Counted from the first letter of the stretch, positions 25,692 to 34,265 are shown. The stretch: 64,000 nucleotides of DNA from UBA1127 sp034422455 (GCA_034422455.1 DAOUJQ010000001.1:186001-250000); one strand, 5' to 3'. A program made the numbers and translations. Notes: generated from the letters alone by a model not told the origin.

Positions 25692-27344
25692 GTGACCCAA
25701 CGCGACGAATACTTCCAGGTGCGGGCCGAGAAGCTCGGGAGCCTGCGCGCGCAGGGCATCGACCCGTTTCCGGCGCGCTACCAGCGCACGCACACCATCG
25801 CACAAGCCCGCGCCCTCCTTGAACGATGGGCGGTGAGAGGCCGGCCGTCGCGGGAGCGGAGCGTCGCCGTGACGGGCCGCGTCACCGGCGTGCGCAACAT
25901 GGGCCGTGTCGCATTCCTGGACCTCCGCGACGGCACCGGGCAGATGCAGGCGCAGCTCCGCCGCGACATCGTCGGCGACGACTTTGAGCTGCTGCGGTCG
26001 CTGGACCTCGGCGACTTCCTCGGCGTGCGGGGGCGGCTCATCCACACCCGCACCGGCGAGCCCACCGTCGAGGCGCGGTCGGCGACGATGCTCGGCAAAG
26101 CGCTGCGGCCGCCGCCGGAGAAGTGGCACGGGCTGCAGGACGTCCAGCAGCGGCTCCGTCAGCGCGAGGCGGACCTGATTGCCAACGACGACGTGCGGGA
26201 GCGGTTCGTGCTGCGCAGCAAGCTGGTGGCGGCAATCCGCCGCTTCATGGACGGGCGCGACTACCTGGAGGTGGAAACGCCCATCCTGCTCGCCGTGGCG
26301 GCGGGCGCCAACGCGCGGCCCTTCGTCACACAGCACAACGCCCTCAGCCGCACGCTCTACCTGCGCATCGCGACGGAGCTGTACCTGAAGCGGTGCATCA
26401 TCGGCGGGCTGGACCGGGTGTACGAGATAGGCCGGATCTTCCGCAACGAGGGCCTCGACGCGACCCACAACCCGGAGTTCACCACCATGGAGAGCTACGA
26501 GGCCTACGCCGACTACAACGACATCATGTCGCTCGTGGAGACGCTGGTGTCGAGCGTCGCGATGGAGCTGCTGGGCACGCCAGTCGTGCAGTACGGCGGC
26601 GAGGAGATCGACCTGCGCCCGCCGTGGCGGCGGCTGGACCTGTGCGAGGCGATCCTTGAGCACGCGGGCGTGGATATCGACGAGCACAGTGACGCCGCGT
26701 CGCTGGCCGGGCGGATGCGCGAGCTCGGCGTCGTCGTGACGCAGGAGGACAGCTGGGGCCGGTTGGTCGACAAGCTGCTCAGCGACAAGGTGGAGCCGCA
26801 CCTGGTGCAGCCGACGTTCCTCGTCGACTACCCAGAGGAGATGACGCCCTTGGCGAAGCGGCATCCAACCAGGGAATACTACGTGGAGCGGTTCGAGGGA
26901 TTTATCGCCGGCATGGAGGTCTGCAACGCCTTCACGGAGCTGAACGACCCGATCGAGCAGCGGCGGCGGTTCGAGGAGCAGGAGGAGCTGCGGCAAGCGC
27001 ACGCCGGAGAGGACTTCGACCGGCTGGACGAGGAGTTCCTGACGGCGATCGAGTACGGCATGCCGCCGACGGGCGGACTCGGCATGGGCATCGACCGGCT
27101 GGCGATGCTGTTCAGCGGCCAGAGCACGATCCGCGAGGTCGTGCTGTTCCCGCATTTGTCGCTGTCGCAGGACGAGGTGTTCCGCGACGCCGACCGGGCG
27201 CTGCAGGAGCTGCTGAAGCAGTCGCCCGGCGCCTCCAGCGAGGCCCTCGTCGGCCTGCTGCGCGCCGCGCTGCCCGAGGAAGTGAGCGCCCGAATCACGG
27301 ACGGCGAGCTCCGGCGGCGGATTGAGCTTGCTGGTCGAGGTTAA
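25692..27344 (+). CDS. lysS: Lysyl-tRNA synthetase, class II
   Basis: A 550-residue enzyme with a GTG start after GAGGAG. The N-terminal OB-fold anticodon-binding domain has VTGRVTGVRNMGRVAFLDLRDGTGQMQ. The class II catalytic core shows motif 2 RIFRNEGLDATHNPEFTTMESYEAYADYND (in pieces) and motif 3 GGLGMGIDRLAMLF. A C-terminal extension of about 45 residues (SPGASSEALVGLLRAALPEE and onward) goes beyond the usual end; its role is unknown. It charges tRNA-Lys in translation. Confidence 0.96.
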   Translation: MTQRDEYFQVRAEKLGSLRAQGIDPFPARYQRTHTIAQARALLERWAVRGRPSRERSVAVTGRVTGVRNMGRVAFLDLRDGTGQMQAQLRRDIVGDDFELLRSLDLGDFLGVRGRLIHTRTGEPTVEARSATMLGKALRPPPEKWHGLQDVQQRLRQREADLIANDDVRERFVLRSKLVAAIRRFMDGRDYLEVETPILLAVAAGANARPFVTQHNALSRTLYLRIATELYLKRCIIGGLDRVYEIGRIFRNEGLDATHNPEFTTMESYEAYADYNDIMSLVETLVSSVAMELLGTPVVQYGGEEIDLRPPWRRLDLCEAILEHAGVDIDEHSDAASLAGRMRELGVVVTQEDSWGRLVDKLLSDKVEPHLVQPTFLVDYPEEMTPLAKRHPTREYYVERFEGFIAGMEVCNAFTELNDPIEQRRRFEEQEELRQAHAGEDFDRLDEEFLTAIEYGMPPTGGLGMGIDRLAMLFSGQSTIREVVLFPHLSLSQDEVFRDADRALQELLKQSPGASSEALVGLLRAALPEEVSARITDGELRRRIELAGRG

Positions 27345-27412
27345 GGGCAGCCCTAGCCCTCACCCGCGCCTTCAGGTATACTGTCGTTCAGCAATGAAGG
27401 AGGTCTCCAAGC

Positions 27413-27673
27413 GTGCCCAGTGAACGGTCTGCCAGAGTAACCCAACGACGCTTCCTGCGAAACCGCTCGGTCAAGCGCAGCCTGCGGACGTCCCGCACCA
27501 AGGCGGCGCGCGCCCTCGCCGGCGGGGACGCGGACGCAGCGCAGCAGGCCGTGCAGAGCACGCTGACCGCCATCGACATTGCCGCGCGCAAGGGCGTCAT
27601 CCACCGCAACAAGGCCGCCCGCACCAAGTCGAGGCTCGCCCGCAAGCTCAACTCCGCCCAAGCCGACGCCTAA
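27413..27673 (+). CDS. rpsT: 30S ribosomal protein S20
   Basis: An 86-residue, strongly basic, helical protein with a GTG start after AAGGAGG. The features are RNRSVKRSLRTSRTKAARAL and the conserved C-terminal block AARKGVIHRNKAARTKSRLARKLN. S20 binds 16S rRNA early in 30S assembly. A TATACT hexamer at 27377-27382 may be its -10 box. Confidence 0.95.
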   Translation: MPSERSARVTQRRFLRNRSVKRSLRTSRTKAARALAGGDADAAQQAVQSTLTAIDIAARKGVIHRNKAARTKSRLARKLNSAQADA

Positions 27674-27692
27674 CCCCTCCCCGCCCGCTGCC

Positions 27693-28130
27693 ATGAGCAC
27701 GGTCAGAGCAATCGCCGTTGTCCTTCCCAGCCCCCATGACGATTCGCTTCTGCTTGTCGTCCAGCGCCCCCACGACGACGAGGAACTCCCCGGCGTGTGG
27801 GGCCTGCCCGCAACCACCGTGCGCCCCCACGAGTCCGACGCCGACGCCGCGACGCGCCTCGGCACGAGCAAGCTTGGCGCACCCGTGACGCTTGGCGCGC
27901 TGCTCGCGGAGGGCAACCAGCAGCGACCAGGTGGCGAGCTCTCCATGCGCCTCTACGCTGCGACGATGCAATCGGATGAACCAACCCTGCCTTCGGTCGC
28001 GGGAGAGCACGGCGTCACCTACTACGCAGACTGGCGGTGGGCGCCCAGGCCGGCGTTGCGGGCCGGGGCGGAGCGCGGGTCGCTGTGCTGCGCACTGGCG
28101 CTGCAGCATGCCGCCGGCAGGGCGGGGTGA
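27693..28130 (+). CDS. Nudix-like protein with degenerate Nudix box
   Basis: A 145-residue protein whose first strands (RAIAVVLPSPHDDSLLLVVQRP...GVWGLPA) follow the Nudix hydrolase fold. The box that normally reads G-x5-E-x7-R-E-x2-E-E-x-G is here GLPATTVRPHESDADAATRLGTSKLG: the catalytic glutamates of the REx2EE segment are missing. It may bind a nucleotide without hydrolysing it, or act through other residues. It lies just after rpsT and five bases before thiI. Confidence 0.65.
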   Translation: MSTVRAIAVVLPSPHDDSLLLVVQRPHDDEELPGVWGLPATTVRPHESDADAATRLGTSKLGAPVTLGALLAEGNQQRPGGELSMRLYAATMQSDEPTLPSVAGEHGVTYYADWRWAPRPALRAGAERGSLCCALALQHAAGRAG

Positions 28131-28135
28131 CCGCG

Positions 28136-29350
28136 ATGGAAGAGCACGTCCTCGTCCGCTTCTACCATGAGATCGCCCTCAAAGGGGGCAACCGACCATG
28201 GTTCCTGAAGCACATGGGCGCCAACCTGCGGCGCGCGCTGGCCGGCGCGGGCGTGGGGCGCATCCGCTGGAACGCGATGATGGCAAGCTTCCCCCTGACC
28301 GGCGACGACCAGTGGGAGCTCGTTCGCAGCCGCCTCTCGCAGCTCATTGGCGTGGAGCGCTTTGCCCGTGCCGTGCGCGTCGAGCCGACCATGGACGCCA
28401 TCAAGGAAGCGATCCCCGCGATGCTGGAGGGGCGGGAGCCCGTGTCATTCCGTATCGCCGCGCGCCGCAGCGACAAGCGGTTCCCCATGACTTCGCCGCA
28501 GATCAACCATGAGCTCGGCAGGCACGTGCAGGACCTGACCGGCTGGCCCGTCGACCTGAAGCACGCCGACCTGACGCTGCACGTGCAGACCACGGAGCGC
28601 GAAGCGTTGCTCTCGGCGGAGGACCTGCCGGGCCCCGGCGGCATGCCGGTGGGCGTCGGCGGGCACGTGGCCGCGCTCCTCTCCGGCGGCATCGACTCGC
28701 CGGTGGCGGCGTACCAGATGATGCGGCGCGGCTGCCGCGTGACCTTTGTGCACTTCCACAGCTTCCCGCTGGTGGAGGGCACGTCGAAGGAGAAGGCTGA
28801 GGAGCTGGTGGAGTTGCTCACCCGCTACCAGTTCAACTCACGGCTGCTGCTCGTGCCCTTTGCCGCCGTGCAGCAGCGCATCATCGTCACGGTGCCGCCG
28901 GCGTACCGGGTCCCGGTCTACCGGCGCTTCATGGTGCGCATCGCGGAGGCGCTGGCGGCGCGGCACGGGGCGGCGGCCCTCGTCACCGGCGAGAGCCTCG
29001 GCCAGGTGAGCTCGCAGACGCTGGAGAACATGACGGCCATCGGCGCCGCGGCCGAACGGCTGCCCATCCTGCGGCCGCTGCTGGCGATGGACAAGGGCGA
29101 GATCGTGAACATCGCGCGGCCGCTGGGGACGTACCCCATCTCCATCATCCCCGACCAGGACTGCTGCTCCCTCTTCGTGCCGAAGCACCCGGTCACCAAG
29201 AGCCGCATCCAGGACGTCGAGCGGATGGAGGCCGAGCTGCCCGTGCAGCAGCTCGTGGACGAGGCGGTCGAGGCCGTCGAGGAGCGCGAGTACCGCTGGC
29301 CGGAGGCCGCCGTGCCGCGCAAGCAGGGTGACCTGGCCGGTTCCCGCTGA
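28136..29350 (+). CDS. thiI: tRNA 4-thiouridine sulfurtransferase ThiI
   Basis: A 404-residue protein. The N-terminal ferredoxin-like and THUMP domains (to about residue 165) bind tRNA. The PP-loop SGGIDSPVAAYQMM (183-196) activates U8 by adenylation, and PDQDCCSLFVPKHP near residue 340 holds the conserved catalytic cysteine. There is no rhodanese extension, so it is the short type that depends on a separate sulfur donor. The start ATG is five bases after the preceding stop; an in-frame GTG three codons upstream is an alternative. Confidence 0.94.
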   Translation: MEEHVLVRFYHEIALKGGNRPWFLKHMGANLRRALAGAGVGRIRWNAMMASFPLTGDDQWELVRSRLSQLIGVERFARAVRVEPTMDAIKEAIPAMLEGREPVSFRIAARRSDKRFPMTSPQINHELGRHVQDLTGWPVDLKHADLTLHVQTTEREALLSAEDLPGPGGMPVGVGGHVAALLSGGIDSPVAAYQMMRRGCRVTFVHFHSFPLVEGTSKEKAEELVELLTRYQFNSRLLLVPFAAVQQRIIVTVPPAYRVPVYRRFMVRIAEALAARHGAAALVTGESLGQVSSQTLENMTAIGAAAERLPILRPLLAMDKGEIVNIARPLGTYPISIIPDQDCCSLFVPKHPVTKSRIQDVERMEAELPVQQLVDEAVEAVEEREYRWPEAAVPRKQGDLAGSR

Positions 29351-29397
29351 GACGCCGGAAAAGCGAACAAATCAGCGAAATTGGTCGTCCTTGCCCC

Positions 29398-29445
29398 TTG
29401 ACACGCCTTGAAAGCCCCCGCTACCATAGCGTAGAACATTCGTTT
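29398..29445 (+). promoter_or_regulatory. lexA promoter with SOS box
   Basis: TTGACA (29398-29403) and TACCAT (29422-29427) are separated by 18 bp. Directly downstream, GAACATTCGTTT (29434-29445) fits the Gram-positive-type SOS operator (GAAC-N4-GTTC) with one mismatch. The placement over the likely start site supports autorepression by LexA. Confidence 0.6.
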
Positions 29446-29470
29446 GTATACATAAATCCGGGAGGCGGCC

Positions 29471-30130
29471 ATGGTGTCCTCGAACCGAAAACTCTCCGAT
29501 CGCCAGAACAAGATGCTGGAGTTCATCTCCAACTTTCTGAAGGAGCACCCGTATCCACCCTCGGTGCGGGAGATCCAGGTGGGCTGCAACATCAGCTCCA
29601 CGTCCGTCGTGGACTACAACCTGCATATCCTGCGGCGTGAGGGCTACATCAAGCGGTCGCCGGACATCTCCCGCGGCATAGAGCTGCTGAACCAGGCCAA
29701 CGGCCGCTCGGCCTCGCTCTCCAACGCCATACCCGTTCCCCTCTACGCCGCCCCCATCGCCGCGGGTGAGCCGCTGATGGCGTTTCTGGAGACCTCGGAA
29801 CCGGACGAGACGCTGGACATTCCGGCCTCCATGCTTCCCCCGCGTACGGAGAACCTCTACGCGCTGCGGGTCAAGGGGCAGTCGATGATCGAGGACCTGA
29901 TCGACGACGGGGACGTGGTGCTCTTCCAGCGGCGCGAGACCGCCAGCCCCGGCGACATGGTGGCGGCGTGGATCAAGCAGCCCGGCGAGGCGACGCTGAA
30001 GCGCTACTACCCAGAGGGTGCCCGAGTCCGGCTGCAGCCGGCCAACAGCGCGATGTCGCCCATTTACCAGGACGCGGACAACGTGGAGGTCCAGGGCGTG
30101 GTCGTGGGCGTCATTCGTATGTACAAGTAA
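29471..30130 (+). CDS. lexA: SOS repressor LexA
   Basis: A 219-residue repressor/autoprotease. The N-terminal winged helix (residues 8-70) has the recognition region NISSTSVVDYNLHILRREGYI. The self-cleavage site is A98-G99 in PIAAGEPL. The catalytic dyad is S138 (VKGQSMIEDLIDDGD) and K169 (MVAAWIKQPGE). DNA damage activates RecA, which stimulates cleavage and induces the SOS genes. An SOS box in its own promoter suggests autoregulation. Confidence 0.95.
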   Translation: MVSSNRKLSDRQNKMLEFISNFLKEHPYPPSVREIQVGCNISSTSVVDYNLHILRREGYIKRSPDISRGIELLNQANGRSASLSNAIPVPLYAAPIAAGEPLMAFLETSEPDETLDIPASMLPPRTENLYALRVKGQSMIEDLIDDGDVVLFQRRETASPGDMVAAWIKQPGEATLKRYYPEGARVRLQPANSAMSPIYQDADNVEVQGVVVGVIRMYK

Positions 30131-30150
30131 CCGCTTGTAACAGCCGAATA

Positions 30151-30184
30151 AGAGAGGGCCGCGCCATCTGGCGCGGCCCTCTCT
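30151..30184. terminator. Bidirectional terminator between lexA and trxB
   Basis: A perfect 15-bp stem (AGAGAGGGCCGCGCC and its complement) with an ATCT loop, ending in TTT on the forward strand and AT-rich sequence on the other. It lies between two convergent genes. Confidence 0.85.
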
Positions 30185-30214
30185 TTGCCTGTTCTGGTGT
30201 ACGACTCCTGGCTG

Positions 30215-31135
30215 CTACCCCTCCGTGATGTACCGGTATGCGGACAGCGCCGCCGTAATGCCGTCGCCGACGGAGGTGCCGAGCTGCCGGTCCGAGAACT
30301 GCCGGACGTCGCCGGCGGCGAACACGCCGGGGATGTCGGTCTCCATGCGGATGTTCGTGATGACGTGCCCGCCGTTGTCCAGCGGTAGCTTGCCCTGCAG
30401 GAATGCCGAGTTGGGATGGAAGCCGATGTAGATGAAGACGGCCGCCGTGGGGTACTCGTACTCCTGCCCGCTCTTCAGGTCCTCCAGGAGCACGCGGTCG
30501 ACGGAGCCGTTGCCTCGGATCTCCTTGACGACGTGGCTGAACTTGAAGTCGACGTTCGCCGCCGCGAAGGCCCGCTCCTGCAGCACCTTCGTGGCGCGAA
30601 GCTGGTCGCGCCGGTGTACGACGGTGAGGTTGCGCACGATGCGGCTGAGGTACATGCCCTCGTCGATGGCCGCGTCGCCGCCGCCGACCACGACCGTGTC
30701 CTCGCCGGCGAAGAAGTTTCCGTCGCAGGTGGCGCAGTAGGTGACGCCCCGGCCCGCGAACTCCTCCTCGCCCGGCACGCCGAGCTTGTTGTGCTCGCCG
30801 CCGGTGGTGATGATGATCGTCTTCGTCGTGTACTCGCGCTCCTCGCCGACGACCACCTTCACCTCGCCGTCCACGCGCAGGTCGATCACCGAGTCGTACG
30901 CAAACAACGTGCCGGTGTTCTCGGCCTGCCTGTGCATCAGCATCCCGATATCGGGGCCGAGGACGCCGTCAGGGAACCCAGGGTAGTTCTCGATGTCCGA
31001 GGTGTTCATGATCTGCCCGCCGGGCAACAGCTGCTCGACGATCAGGGTCTTCATCTGCGCCCGCGTCGCGTAGATTGCGGCGCTCAGTCCTGCCGCTCCC
31101 CCGCCAACGATTACGACGTCGTACTCTGCTTCCAT
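30215..31135 (-). CDS. trxB: Thioredoxin reductase
   Basis: A 306-residue FAD/NADPH flavoenzyme. The FAD motif is VVIVGGGAAGLSAAIYATRA. The redox-active disulfide is C-A-T-C at 134-137. The NADPH motif is VVGGGDAAIDEGMYL, and the C-terminal FAD contact is GVFAAGDVRQF. It reduces thioredoxin in the cytoplasm. It is convergent with lexA and divergent from pstB. Confidence 0.94.
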   Translation of the reverse strand: MEAEYDVVIVGGGAAGLSAAIYATRAQMKTLIVEQLLPGGQIMNTSDIENYPGFPDGVLGPDIGMLMHRQAENTGTLFAYDSVIDLRVDGEVKVVVGEEREYTTKTIIITTGGEHNKLGVPGEEEFAGRGVTYCATCDGNFFAGEDTVVVGGGDAAIDEGMYLSRIVRNLTVVHRRDQLRATKVLQERAFAAANVDFKFSHVVKEIRGNGSVDRVLLEDLKSGQEYEYPTAAVFIYIGFHPNSAFLQGKLPLDNGGHVITNIRMETDIPGVFAAGDVRQFSDRQLGTSVGDGITAALSAYRYITEG

Positions 31136-31415
31136 GCCAACCGCCTTTGATTGGGTTCTCCTTCCATTGTAGTGCAGCCGGCGGCTTGGCGGTAGCGTCG
31201 TGGCTATCTTCGGCGCGCAAAAGCGCTTTCCGTTTGTTGGGCATTTGACCTTGGTGTTAATATTGATGGCCTATTCGTTAATCTCTGCTCCCTTACTGGA
31301 AGGGCGGCCGTTTTCTAGCATGGCAGTGGCTGGCCTCGCCGTCGAACTCTCCATGACTCACACGGCGAATCGCCCATTTGCCGGGCTGGCTGGATGTTGA
31401 CTCAGGAGGGGTGAG

Positions 31416-32189
31416 TTGGAGCAGCAGGACAATGTTCTGGAAGCGCGGGACCTGAGGGTCTTCTATGGCTCCTTCAACGCGCTGCGGGATATTTCGATGG
31501 GCATCCCCCGCCACCGGGTGACCGCTCTCATCGGCCCCTCCGGCTGCGGCAAGAGCACCTTCCTGCGCTGCTTCAACCGCATGAACGACCTGATCGCCGG
31601 CTCCTACGTGACCGGGCAGGTCCTCTACCGGGGCGACGACATCTACGCGCCCGCCGTCGACGCGACGCGCATCCGGTCAGAGATCGGCATGGTCTTCCAG
31701 AAGCCCAACCCCTTCCCCAAGTCCATCTACGAGAACGTCGCCTTCGGCCTCAAGATCAACGGCTACCAGGGCAACATGGACGAGGCCGTGGAGCGGTCGC
31801 TCCGGCGCGCCGCCCTGTGGGACGAGGTCAAGGACCGGCTCAACAAGAGCGCCTTCCAGCTCTCAGGCGGGCAGCAGCAGCGCCTCTGCATCGCCCGCGC
31901 GCTGGCCGTGGAGCCCGAAGTCATCCTGATGGACGAGCCCGCCTCGGCGCTCGACCCCATCGCCACCCTGGCCATCGAGGAGCTCATCCGCGAGCTCTCC
32001 GTCGAGGTCTCCATCATCATCGTCACCCACAACATGCAGCAGGCGGCCCGCGTGTCGGACATGACCGCCTTCCTGATGATGGACGACGACCGCGCCGGCT
32101 ACCTGGTCGAGTACGACGAGACCAACCGGATTTTCACGAACCCAGCGCACGAGCGGACTGAGGCGTACATAACGGGGCGGTTCAGCTAG
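31416..32189 (+). CDS. pstB: Phosphate ABC transporter ATP-binding protein PstB
   Basis: A 257-residue ATPase with a TTG start after AGGAGGGGTGAG. Walker A is GPSGCGKST, the Q-loop is MVFQKPNPFPKSIYENVAFGLK (typical of PstB), the signature is LSGGQQQRLCIARAL, Walker B is EVILMDEPASALDP, and the H-loop is IIVTHNM. It powers high-affinity phosphate import. The pstS, pstC and pstA genes are not in this window; only phoU follows, 14 bases downstream. Confidence 0.94.
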   Translation: MEQQDNVLEARDLRVFYGSFNALRDISMGIPRHRVTALIGPSGCGKSTFLRCFNRMNDLIAGSYVTGQVLYRGDDIYAPAVDATRIRSEIGMVFQKPNPFPKSIYENVAFGLKINGYQGNMDEAVERSLRRAALWDEVKDRLNKSAFQLSGGQQQRLCIARALAVEPEVILMDEPASALDPIATLAIEELIRELSVEVSIIIVTHNMQQAARVSDMTAFLMMDDDRAGYLVEYDETNRIFTNPAHERTEAYITGRFS

Positions 32190-32203
32190 GGAAGGAGACC
32201 GCG

Positions 32204-32869
32204 ATGGCACGTGCAAGCTTTGACATACACCTGCATGACCTGCTGGATGACCTCCTGCAACTGGGGGGCATGGTGGAGAAGGCCATCGCGACGTCTCTGC
32301 AGGCGCTCAAGGACCGCGACCTCAAGACCTCCGAGCGCGTCATCAAGGAGGACGACTTCATCGACCAGAAGCGCTGGGAGCTGGAGGACCGCTGCCTGGA
32401 GCTCATCGCCCTGCAGCAGCCGATGGCCGTCGACCTGCGCGTGCTCGTGACCATCCTGCACATCTCCGTCGAGCTGGAGCGCATGGGCGACTACGCCGAG
32501 GGCATCGGCAAGATCAGCCTCATGATGGGCGACGAGCCGCCGCTCAAGCCCCTTGTCGACATCCCCCTCATGGCTGAGAAGGCGACCGACATGGTCAACC
32601 GCAGCCTCGACGCCCTCGTGCGGCGCGACACCGAGGAGGCCGTCGCCGTCTGCAACAAGGACGACGAGGTGGACGAGCTCTACGACGTCGTCTACCACGA
32701 CCTGCTGGAACTGATGATCGCGGACCCGGCCAACGTCCAGCGGGCGACGTACCTGCTCTGGGTGGCACACGACCTGGAGCGCATCGCCGACCGGGCCACC
32801 AACATCGCCGAGCGCGTGGTCTTCATGGTCACGGGCAAGATGTTGGAGCTCAACGTCTCCAAGTACTAG
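32204..32869 (+). CDS. phoU: Phosphate uptake regulator PhoU
   Basis: A 221-residue protein made of two three-helix PhoU repeats. The first has HDLLDDLLQLGGMVEKAI and ISVELERMGDYAEGIGKI; the second has VYHDLLELMIADPANVQRATYLLWVAHDLERIADRATNIAE. The E/D-x3-D metal-cluster motifs (ELERMGDYA and DLERIADRATN) are intact. It links Pst transport to the phosphate two-component system and sits in an operon with pstB. Confidence 0.94.
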   Translation: MARASFDIHLHDLLDDLLQLGGMVEKAIATSLQALKDRDLKTSERVIKEDDFIDQKRWELEDRCLELIALQQPMAVDLRVLVTILHISVELERMGDYAEGIGKISLMMGDEPPLKPLVDIPLMAEKATDMVNRSLDALVRRDTEEAVAVCNKDDEVDELYDVVYHDLLELMIADPANVQRATYLLWVAHDLERIADRATNIAERVVFMVTGKMLELNVSKY

Positions 32870-33107
32870 CGTCCCCTGCCCCCAATACCGGCGCATGGTC
32901 CCCCCCGTACCCCGATACGGGGCCGGTATCCAGAGGATCCCTGTAGGCCGGGCCCTCATGGCCGTCCGCCCGGCGCGCCCCTTCACCCGCGACGATTTCG
33001 CCATGTATACTGATGCTGTTCGCACACCCTACTTCTCAAACTTCCTATCGCCTACACACGACGGACGGGCGGGCAACCCAAGGCCGGGGCACAAGAGGAC
33101 GGCAACG

Positions 33108-33731
33108 GTGCGACTGTCACTGAAGACCAGGGGCAAGAGCAGGTTCTTCCTGCTCCACCAGAACGCCATGAACACCCACAAGGCGTCGAAGGCGCTGAGC
33201 GACCTCATGGCCGACTTCACCAACGTCGACTCCAAGGCCGGCGAGATCGTTGCGCTGGCGAGGCTCGGCAGCGAGATCGCGCAGCAGACCTCCGCCGCCC
33301 TGCACGATACGCCCCCGGACCGCCGGCTGACGCTTGGCGGGCCGACCATCGGACGGCGGGACGCACTGCGGCTCGCACGCCGGATGCAGTCGATGTCGGC
33401 CTCAGCCGCCCGCGCCGCAACCGCGATGAACGCAGGCGGCGCCGCCAACCCGACGGACACCGCCGCCCGCATGGCTGCGTCCGTGGCGCAATGCGCTCGA
33501 CACCTGGAGAGCGCCATCGGCGCGTTGAGCGCCGGAGGCGACGGCCGGCCGCGGGCCATGTCGTCGGCGGACGCGGCCGCAGCGTGTGCCGACGCGGCCC
33601 GCACCCAGGCGCCGACCGCCCGCGAGCCGGACGGCGAAGGCTGGGCGGACGTTCACGCAGCGCTCGCCAAAGCCGCCGCGCAGGGCCACGCCGCCGCCGC
33701 GATGCTGCGGGCTGTGGCGCGCAAGGGGTAG
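33108..33731 (+). CDS. Possible PhoU-like/DUF47-type protein with low-complexity C-terminus
   Basis: A 207-residue product from a GTG after AGAGGA. Its first 70 residues (TRGKSRFFLLHQNAMNTHKASKALSDLMADF and SKAGEIVALARLGSEIAQQTSAAL) resemble the N-terminal helix pair of DUF47/PhoU-like proteins, which accompany phosphate transporters. The rest is alanine-rich and lacks a recognisable second metal motif, so the domain may be divergent. It follows phoU by 238 bases, in which I see no other gene. The DUF47 assignment is tentative. Confidence 0.5.
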   Translation: MRLSLKTRGKSRFFLLHQNAMNTHKASKALSDLMADFTNVDSKAGEIVALARLGSEIAQQTSAALHDTPPDRRLTLGGPTIGRRDALRLARRMQSMSASAARAATAMNAGGAANPTDTAARMAASVAQCARHLESAIGALSAGGDGRPRAMSSADAAAACADAARTQAPTAREPDGEGWADVHAALAKAAAQGHAAAAMLRAVARKG

Positions 33732-34085
33732 AGACCGAGCGCCTCCTTCATTGTCTTCCCCACCACGCCCGGCGATTCGTCTTGCGATTCGCTTTGTAGC
33801 TGTTGTGGCACATTTCAGCTACAAAGCGAATATTCACCCGGGGGAGACGAATCCCAAGGGCGGGGGCCGCAAGTCGCGCGTTCACGGACACGGGCCAACC
33901 CCTCATCGAGGATGCGGCATCCACGGTAGCGTGTATGGTCGGCGTGGGGTGTGAGGTCCTGTGTTCCATGGGGGAAGGGTAGTGAGGGCGTCGTCGCGGG
34001 GGCAATGGGGCGGTGGCAGGGGGTGCCCGCTGGACGCCGCCCCTGTTCGGATACGGGGCGGTCGCTGAGGGGCAGGTGTAGGGGA
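33732..34085. other. Intergenic repeat region
   Basis: No gene is visible. The region holds the best-preserved copy (D) of the 13-nt-loop stem-loop element at 33774-33853. A GC-rich partner segment lies at about 33964-34055 (GTTCCATGGGGGAAGGGTAG and then GGTGGCAGGGGG), which also accompanies the copies near 1.4 kb and 21.8 kb. Confidence 0.7.
33774..33853 (+). repeat. Dispersed stem-loop element, copy D (best preserved)
   Basis: The outer arms are GATTCGTCT (33774-33782) and AGACGAATC (33845-33853). The inner arms at 33787-33802 and 33816-33831 form a perfect 16-bp stem (ATTCGCTTTGTAGCTG and complement) with the 13-nt loop TTGTGGCACATTT. The 3' part again has TATTCACC followed by a G-run. 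Confidence 0.8.
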
Positions 34086-34265
34086 CTAGCGGACGGGTCT
34101 AAATCGAGATTGCTCTTCAATCACCAGGGCTGCAAAATGGACAAGTGCATTCCTAAGCACTGTCCTTGGTTGTTGGCACTGGTGCAGAAGCTGGGAACTG
34201 ACCTCTTCCCCAAGCCTAAAGCCCTTCAGGATTCTCAGCGTCTGGTCGGTTAAGGTGTCTGCCAT
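34086..34265 (-). CDS. Small hypothetical protein, 59 aa
   Basis: Not recognised. It begins MADTLTDQTLRILKGFRLGEE and is preceded by a strong AGAGGAG site and a TATTAT -10-like hexamer (34297-34302), which together argue for real expression. It is soluble and helical, with a conserved-looking LTDQTLRILKGF start. It sits at the edge of an accessory patch. Confidence 0.5.
   Translation of the reverse strand: MADTLTDQTLRILKGFRLGEEVSSQLLHQCQQPRTVLRNALVHFAALVIEEQSRFRPVR

Noticed and set aside
24993..27155. A 720-codon reverse-strand frame over greA and lysS
   Set aside because: Shadow of two well-identified housekeeping genes; composition is typical of antisense translation.
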